From the NCBI GenBank assembly GCA_030847615.1, contig JAUMIR010000004.1, positions 80,321,001-80,385,000 of the forward strand: a stretch of 64,000 nucleotides of DNA, written 5' to 3'. Positions 57,295 to 64,000 of the stretch are shown in pieces. The notes under the pieces are model-generated. The model worked only from the letters and a program-made list of their open reading frames with translations, was not told the DNA's origin and searched no databases. The translations under genes were made by a program, and so were the position numbers. Within the stretch, counting starts at the first letter, position 1. Each line of letters opens with the position of its first letter. The stretch comes from Gambelia wislizenii. Lineage: Eukaryota > Chordata > Lepidosauria > Squamata > Crotaphytidae.

Positions 57295-57540
57295 GATATA
57301 GTTTTTTTGTGGGTTTCTTCTGGGCTGTGAGGCCATGTTCTGGAAGAGTTTACAGTATGCCTGACCTTTCGCCTGCATCTGTGGCTGGCATCTTCAGAGA
57401 GTGGTTGGGTAGGAGTGTGTGTGGGGGGTTATATACTGTGAGTCCCTGTTGGAGAGGATATGTACATTTGTGTATTTGAATGGCTAGTTTCTGGGTGGAG
57501 ATAGCTGGGTGTCAGCTATTTAAAGCTTTTTTATGCCTTT
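57295..57540 (-). mobile_element. Penelope-like terminal fragment around the second hammerhead motif
   Basis: The fragment shares the hammerhead arm and the flank up to AACCCACAAAAAAACTA (minus strand, about 57310) with the 19.5-kb insert. It extends upstream of the ribozyme into a TG-rich stretch (57395-57540) not present there. Boundaries are approximate. Confidence 0.55.
57359..57402 (-). ncRNA. Second, decayed hammerhead motif of the same family
   Basis: On the minus strand CUGAAGA (57397-57391), the same stem II (GCCAGC/GCAGGC) and GAAAGGUC (57370-57363) follow in order. Compared with the 19.6-kb copy, stem III has become AGGU (no second base pair) and stem I is poorly paired, so activity is unlikely. 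Flanking phrases (CTTCCAGAACATGGCCTCAC on the minus strand) match the other copy. Confidence 0.65.
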
Positions 57541-58009
57541 TGCCAGCTTTGCTTGGGTTTTTTTGCTATCTTTTGTCTTATACCGTCAAGTTGCTGTACC
57601 TATTTTAAGGGTTATGTTCTGGTGGATTGAGACTTCATTGGATCCAAACGTTTGAGAGCACTGTATTGCTTGCACTTTAGGAACGTTCCTTAGTTTCCCT
57701 TCTGAGAAATTAGAGGAGAATTCAGGAGAGGTTGAATTATCCACCCCAACACTAAATATTAATATGGTATAAAAAAAATAAAAGAATATATAATATGAAT
57801 TAAATCAGTACTTTGTTTGCCTTGCTTTAAAAGTGCCTTATAAAATTGGTTTGTCTTTCAATATACAGTATGTCTGTGTGCCACCCCTTTTAATCCTGTA
57901 TTTTCTGTTAGTAAACCTGGTGTACTAACACCGGAGGTGTGACTCCAAAAAAGAAAAACCTTAACTCTATACCTGCTTCCCCTTAATCTTATCTGTTCCC
58001 CCATCTGGG

Positions 58010-58330
58010 GTGGAAACGCCCGCGGGGGTCTTATCGTGGGCGCCTCAAGTCTCGCAAAAGGGCAGCGTGTCGCGAGTTTTTACCCCACCCCTTCGAAACC
58101 CTGAGATTTGAAATCTCGCGGGAACAACCCCCCCCCGGACTCTCGGGATGGGAGAGCAGGAGTCGCGAGAGGGCGAGTTTGATCGTCTAGCGCGCTCTCG
58201 GAGAGTCTGGCCGCGATCAGCGCCAATGGATCCCCCGCATTTGGTACCGAGGGAGTCCGTGTGCTCCTGCGCCCCAGATGCTCGGTGATGGCCCTGTTGT
58301 GAGCGCGGCTGGCGCCCACTGCTGCCTAAT
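58010..58330. promoter_or_regulatory. Second CpG-rich block in NFYA intron 1 with repeated CTCGCG-type motifs
   Basis: This block about 1 kb upstream of the NFYA start codon is far richer in CpG than its AT-rich surroundings. It carries several half or full TCTCGCGA-like sites: TCTCGCAAAA at 58050, GTCGCGAG at 58069, ATCTCGCGGG near 58111, GTCGCGAGAG at 58162 and GCGCTCTCGG at 58191. Such motifs are known in vertebrate CpG-island promoters. It could be an alternative promoter or a CpG-rich repeat. Confidence 0.4.
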
Positions 58331-58434
58331 CCAAAGGCACAGGATTGGGGACTTCCTGCCCTGCAATGGTACGGGAGCAGGTTTTAAGCTCCAAAAGATA
58401 GGGCGCCTGAGAGGAGGAGTCGGTGGTAGTAGTA

Positions 58435-58657
58435 CAGTTGTCCCTTGGTATCCACGGATTTCAGTATCCACGGCTTGAAAATATTCTTTAAAAAATAGTA
58501 ATAATCCAAAAAGCAAACCTTGATCTTGCCATCTTATATAAGGGACACCCTTTTGCTATGCCATTGCATATAATGGGACTTGAGTATTCACGAATTTGGG
58601 TATCCACGGGTGGGAGGGTCCTGGAACCAAACCCGAGTGAATATGAAGGGACAACTG
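58435..58657. mobile_element. pogo/Tigger-like MITE, 223 bp, TA duplication
   Basis: The ends are CAGTTGTCCCTTGGTATCC and AATATGAAGGGACAACTG, with TA at 58433-58434 and 58658-58659. The interior (AAAAGCAAACCTTGATCTTG) is the reverse complement of the 37.3-kb copy. It lies between the NFYA intronic CpG block and the first coding exon. Confidence 0.85.
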
Positions 58658-59234
58658 TAGTAGGAGGGCCAGAGTAGAAACGGGGAAGCTCTTTTGTAAA
58701 GGCTGGCAGACAAGAACAGCAAATGCCAGGCTTCCTAAGTGTGTGTGGGGGGACTCACCTGTGCTATATAGTTTGCTTTTCTGTGTTGTTGGCCTGGGGC
58801 AGGGAAGCAAGTGGACGATCTTTTGCTCTTTCCTTGGCATTTATGATAGCTTTGGAAGAAGAGAGTTGGGTTATGGCTGGGGAAGCAATGTTTTTGTACC
58901 ATGGAGAACCCACAAACCATTTTGAGAGAACTTTAAATAATCTGTATACACAACGTTTTTATACTTGGGTGTCTCTGTCTGTGCATTCTCCAACCTCATG
59001 TAAACCATTATCTCTTAAAAGACAAAGTAATACATGTGGTCGGTATTTATACTGTCTGAGTGCAAGATTGTCAAAAGTGTAGTTGTATTGAATATCTTTT
59101 CAACTGTTGGGGGTTTTGACAGGGAAGGTTGTTCTTGTTTGGATACCCTAATTAGGAAAATTCACTATAATTGCAATAAAATAATTCTGATCTTGATCAT
59201 TTGTGGAACTAATAGTCTTCCTTTTTCCTTTTAG

Positions 59235-59352
59235 GTTTCCAGTTGAGAATTGGAGAGAGGATTGGCTTTAGAAAACCATGGAGCAGTACACAGCAAACAG
59301 CAATAGTTCAACAGAACAGATAGTTGTGCAAGCTGGACAAATTCAGCAACAG
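59235..59352 (+). CDS. NFYA: NFYA first coding exon (start codon at 59278)
   Basis: This exon begins the A subunit of the trimeric CCAAT-binding factor NF-Y. A TTTTAG acceptor at 59234 is followed by 43 bases of 5' UTR, ATG at 59278 and 25 codons (MEQYTANSNSSTEQIVVQAG...) ending QIQQQ at a GTGTGG donor. The residues appear identical to the mammalian start. It is the beginning of the glutamine-rich activation domain; the DNA-binding HAP2 domain is beyond this window. Confidence 0.96.
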
Positions 59353-59524
59353 GTGTGGGAAATTACTTGAGATTATGAACTCATGCCTTTGATTCTTAAC
59401 CACTGTTAAGGCCAATAAGAATAGATAAATTCCTTGCTAATTATGGTTTGAATGATCGTAATCTTTCCATTGATGACTTTTCAAAAATTCCAGATTTCTT
59501 TTAGATACTGCAACTAATTATAAT

Positions 59525-59930
59525 TATTTCCACTTATATCCTGACTACCCCCCCAAAAGTGGAACTTTAGCTTACATAAATTAAAATAAGTACAGATAAA
59601 AATCACATATAAAGGCATCAGTAAAAACACACCAAAAAGTACTGTTGAAATGCAATTCATCTGTGTATAAAATTAAAACAGAAAAGTCTTCATTTGCCAA
59701 TAAAAGGGCAGCATGGAGGTGGCCATGCTAGCCTCCCTAGTGAGGGATCAGCCACTGAGAAGACTGTTTTTCAGGTTCCCACCAGACATGGCTGTCAAGG
59801 TGGGTGGGACCAAGAAAAGGTCCTTCCCTCAGAGGGCTCAGATCTCTGGCAGGCTCACATAGGAGAATATGGTCCTTCAGCTAGCTTGGAACCAGACCAT
59901 ATGGGTCTTTATAAGTCATGACATATAACA
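59525..59930 (-). mobile_element. L2-family 3' fragment in an NFYA intron
   Basis: The layout matches the 13.3-kb copy, with CCAAGAAAAGGTCCTTCCCT and GGCAGGCTCACATAGGAGAA. It lies between the first two NFYA coding exons. Confidence 0.6.
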
Positions 59931-60787
59931 TCACAATCACAATAATTACTGGAAGAACATTATGCCTTTCAAACTTGTAATTTTTTTCAAAATTGTTTTC
60001 TCAATTTTTACAAAGTGATTCTAGCTTTTTTCAGCAACATCAAATCTGATGTGCTGTTGTAAGATTGTGAGTTTTGGGGAATGGGGGTTGGGAATCTTAA
60101 AAAGCCGTTATGCTGAAATGAATATTCAGCTAACTTATGCAAACTAAGTGGCATTAGTTAACCTCACTTTATGAAATGTTTATACATGTGTGTGTGTGCG
60201 TGTATTTGCAGTAGGTAATTTGTTGTCCTTTTGTTTAGTTGAACTATGATAATAATCATGCCTTACTGTTTCACACATTAATATTGTACAAATAAATAAA
60301 TAAGCAGTATAAAGGCATCCTTTGATCCAGCCCAAGGCATATATAATGCAGCAGTATATAGGTTGGCACCCCAGATTAATGTAGGTAAGGTTATAGATGT
60401 TCTGAGGAAAGTCTTAAGACCACAATGTAGAGGCTGTATTGATTTAGGTGTAATGCAATTACAGAATACAGTACTGTACTAGCATTTGTTCTTTAGAATT
60501 GAGAGCCCCCTATCATCTCATTATATATGTTGTGTTCCTCCCAGAACCTAAGAATTCTTATTAAGAAGTTTCCATGTTTAGTGTGGGACAACAGCATCAC
60601 AGTATATTTTTGTCTTTAGCTGTGAATATTATTCAAACTAAACACTGGAGGAATAATCATATTAAGAGTGGGCCAGATTCTTCCCCCTTGTGGAGCCCAT
60701 CATCATCCCAGTGCTAAAGATGTTTCTTGTCTTGAGCTCTTCCTTTCCTCCTACAAAGTTTCAAGTTCTTCCTGTTCCTGTTCCCAG

Positions 60788-60874
60788 CAGCAGGGCGGTG
60801 TCACTGCTGTCCAGTTGCAGACTGAGGCTCAGGTGGCATCTGCCTCAGGCCAGCAAGTCCAGACCCTCCAGGTA
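60788..60874 (+). CDS. NFYA: NFYA second coding exon (the alternatively spliced 29-codon exon)
   Basis: This 87-bp, phase-0 exon encodes QQGGVTAVQLQTEAQV followed by ASASGQQVQTLQV. In mammals it is the exon present in the long NFYA isoform and skipped in the short one. The acceptor is CCCAG at 60787. Two donors are possible, GTAGTG after CAG (60871) or GTGGTG after GTA (60874); the latter gives the 29 residues by which the two mammalian isoforms differ, so I chose it. Both keep the frame. Confidence 0.9.
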
Positions 60875-63272
60875 GTGGTGATCTATCTGTTGTATTTGTG
60901 TGAGCACTGCATGAATCGCCCCCCCCCCATCATCTCACATCTGATGTTGTGTTTGCACTGGGGCTTGAAATAGGAAGAGAAAAATAGTGGCAGTTTTAAT
61001 GCTTTGTAACAGCTATGGCTTATGCTAACTATAGATGGATAACAGTGAAATTAACAAAACAGTTAAGAGCTAATCTTCCAGTTAAAAATGCATGTGGCAA
61101 ACCTAGTTCTAGCAAACCTTCTGTTGTAAATATGAAGATAAACTAGGGGATGAGGAGGAGAACTGTAGATAGACTTGCAACCTTTAATTGTAGCTTCCCT
61201 TTGCAAAAGACCATTGTATGAAGAATAGTCTATAAGATTTTTTTTAATGAAATCATTGGGGAGAAATATTTCAAACCCCAATTTGTGTTCTTGTGAAATG
61301 ATAACGTCATTGCAAATATCATCTCACTTGATGAGCTATGCCTGGACAGTCAAAAGCATTTTTACTTTTTGTTCATTTGTTTGTTGTTGTTGTTGTTCGT
61401 TGTTATTTTGTAAATGACTTGTGTTATGAAGTACATTGTTAATCTTCATCACTTCATACTACAAAAAGCTTTATGGTGGCTTTTTCTGGTTTGACTTGCT
61501 CTTTTGCTTGCTAAGTTTTTTGAATTAAAATTCATTAATATATTCTGAGTTGTAGAGTGATTAAAATGGCTGGCTTGCATGGAGTTGACTTAGCTTGAAT
61601 TTTTCATTATGCAATTCATCTCTTCTGTCTGTTTTAAGTACCTTGAAAAACCTTTCTTGATTTCTCCAACATATATATTTTGCCAAATGTATCTTACCTG
61701 TCTTTCTTCTTTTCTGACTACTTATTCATTTCCTAAATGAATTAGTCCAAAATGCCACATTCATAAGCATGTGGGGACTTATATTAGACCAGTGGACCAG
61801 AAAGCTCAGTGGTCTGTCTCCCATAATGTTGTTTCTAGGTGCCTCATAGTACTAAGTGGGCAATATCCTAACAAGTGCCTGCATAGTTGGCACCTCTCCT
61901 GTCAGAATCACTTTAGAAGTACAGTATATCTTTATGACTTCCTGATTCATTTTGGCACTTGAGGAGAGAAAAGTATGGTCAACACTGAAGACAAACTAGA
62001 GTATTGTATGGGCTATATTTAGGTCTCATGATTTCAGGGGTCTGTTTGAACTACCAGTGCTAGAAGTCTTGACTGTTATGTGAGGCCAAAATCAAACAGA
62101 ACCTCTAGCAGAACCTCTGTAGCTCTTCCCTGGGTGTGCAAGGACAGCCAAGTGGTGCCTGGGCATACCCCAACGGCCAGTTGGGGGAGGGGGGTTGGAA
62201 CAATATATCTGGGTGCCTCCACTGCCCTTGTGTACCTGAGGTAAAAGTGTTGTGTAAAAAACTACAGGTTATTTCCCTGTGCCACATCTTTAGAACGTAC
62301 TTATGTTGTCTCTGATATGTTACATGTTGCTGTCAACTATGTAAATAAAAACTCAAAGCAAGTTATTTTCCCCATCAGTTTAAATAGGGTCCTCCTTCTT
62401 TCTCCCTCATAGCTCAGGGCCCATACTTGAAAGATGCACTTGGTGGAGGGGTTGAAGACTGTTTTTGATGTCTCCACCACTCAGTTGGTCTGCCTCAACT
62501 GAGAGACCCAAAGCAAGATGTTTTCTTACTACCTTTGGCCACTGTCTCTCAACCCTGTCTTCCACCAGGACTGGTCAGTTCAGAGATCAGAGAAACAAAG
62601 TCTGGTAGTAGGATTGTGACATTTTTTTTCCTTTACTTCACACCGCTGTTACTAGTCAAGAGCTACTTGATGCAAACATACTAGAGGCCTTCTTCCCTTG
62701 CAATCTTTTCCTTCTCAAAGCCAGCAGGAGATGTTACAATGTTCTCTTCTGCTTTGTTTTATAAATTTCTCCCTTTCTTTTCTTACCAGATGCAACTATG
62801 TACTGTATTGTAAGGAATGTGGAGGTGCTACTGAAAATATTGAAGCAAGCTCTGGCTTGTAAAAGCTTATGTGCAATACATCTGTTAATCTTTAAAGTGT
62901 CCCAGGATTTGATATGATTTGATGAATTAATAAAATAAAAAAAAACTGAATGTGAACGTCTTGAGTTTTTTACAGGGTTTTGGTTGTATTTGTTTGCTGT
63001 CAGAATAGACATTAATGATGAATTATTTGTTCCTCAGACTTGACATTTTTTGTTAGACTGTAATGCAGAAGTACAGATGAGAAATTCTGAGAAGCAAAAA
63101 AATTAAAGTCAACAAAGCTGGAAGTTTGAGCCTGTGGTGATGTGTGAAACAATATTGTTACGGCTGCATTGTGGCCCTTTTGCACAATGTCTGAATGAGC
63201 AATTTTCAATTCCTGGTTTAGGTTGCATGCTGGACTTTTGTTTCATTGTTCTTTTAATTCCTAACCTTTTAG
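60875..63272. other. NFYA intron, no repeat with clear ends
   Basis: AT-rich intron between the alternative exon and the third coding exon. A (GTT)n run lies near 61381-61398. Confidence 0.5.
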
Positions 63273-63419
63273 GTCCAGGGCCAACCACTGATGGTACAAG
63301 TGAGTGGAGGCCAACTGATCACATCAACTGGTCAGCCAATTATGGTACAGGCAGTACCTGGGAGTCAAGGTCAGACCATTATGCAAGTCCCAGTTTCAGG
63401 ATCACAAGGACTTCAGCAG
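63273..63419 (+). CDS. NFYA: NFYA third coding exon (glutamine-rich domain)
   Basis: This 147-bp exon follows a TTTTAG acceptor and ends before GTCAGT. It gives 49 codons, starting VQGQPLMVQVSGGQL and ending SGSQGLQQ. It joins in frame to either the 59.3-kb exon or the 60.8-kb exon, so both the long and the short isoform are possible. The rest of the gene lies past 64000. Confidence 0.95.
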
Positions 63420-64000
63420 GTCAGTATGCCCAAACTTCATGACCTGTAGGTTTTGCATAAAGGAACTGTGACTACTCCTTGAAGAAAGGAAGTAAAAGAA
63501 ACTTCTCTTTGATCTAGCCGTGTTTTTTTTAAATGGGTTCTTCCCATCACTACAATGGACTAACCAAATTGTTTTGCTTTTTCTGCTCTGTACAAGGAAA
63601 GAGACATCTGCTTCTAGACAATATGCTACAGTAGTTCTACCCCCTTCTCTTTCTCTCTCCCCCCCCCACCCGTTTCCAAGAGTTATGATGTTTTGTGCAT
63701 TGAATGCATGTTTGTTTAGAACTGGGAGTAAGAGAGCTCTGTTTTATATACCTGAAATATGGTCATAGTTTTTGATGAATTATTCCAACCCTGCTCTATA
63801 GTAGGATGGGGTATATAGTGACATTGGTCAAGGCTCCCTTGGGCATCAGCTTAATGTCTTCTGTTTCTGTTTTAAAAGGGAATAAAAGGCAGTGTTGGTT
63901 TAATTTGAGGTTATCTGAGAATATGTAGGCAATGCCAAGATTAAGTTTAAATGTATCGCATCTAACTGTGTACATCCCCACCCCCATTTATTATTCCGCA
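63420..64000. other. NFYA intron, truncated by the window end
   Basis: It begins with the GTCAGT donor of the third coding exon. No further exon before the end. Confidence 0.6.

Overview
This is nuclear DNA from a vertebrate, almost certainly a squamate reptile (a lizard). Three host genes are recognisable by their exons, and they lie in the order and orientation known from mammals: APOBEC2 (+), OARD1 (-), NFYA (+). The repeat content is typical of lizards: CR1, L2 and BovB LINEs, Sauria-type tRNA SINEs with BovB-like tails, a DIRS retrotransposon, Penelope-like elements, Tc1/mariner, and several families of small inverted-repeat elements. There are no bacterial operons, CRISPR arrays or phage genes.

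Layout. From 1 to about 20.2 kb I see no host exon, only repeats: an inverted-repeat element at 1.1-1.6 kb, a pogo-like MITE at 1.9 kb, 5S-rRNA-derived SINEs at 4.0 and 4.75 kb, a DIRS terminal-repeat hairpin at 6.1 kb, a broken Tc1 element with long terminal inverted repeats at 10.9-12.3 kb, Sauria SINEs, L2 fragments, and a 220-bp Penelope-derived insert at 19.5 kb that carries a hammerhead-ribozyme motif. The main coding exon of APOBEC2 is at 20.2-20.8 kb. OARD1 runs on the minus strand from a start codon at 44.7 kb to a stop at 24.7 kb in five coding exons, which together encode an apparently intact 150-residue macrodomain hydrolase. Its introns hold most of the large transposons: a DIRS element (27.0-31.8 kb) with a Penelope-like element nested in it, an L2 copy (32.4-34.4 kb) and a nearly intact CR1 ORF2 (40.2-43.0 kb). 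A CpG island with four CCAAT boxes at about 51.8-52.3 kb is the likely shared OARD1/NFYA promoter. The first three coding exons of NFYA (59.3, 60.8 and 63.3 kb) follow; the rest of NFYA lies beyond the window.

The most interesting structures are mobile. They are the DIRS element with textbook inverted termini and an internal region that joins the complements of both ends; the Penelope-derived insert whose hammerhead core has a 2-bp ACGU stem III, a GUC cleavage triplet and a matching stem I, flanked by an exact 15-bp target duplication; and a second small hairpin built only from DIRS-like termini. I did not find a wholly new gene system. All calls come from reading the sequence and from knowledge of the families, without database searches.
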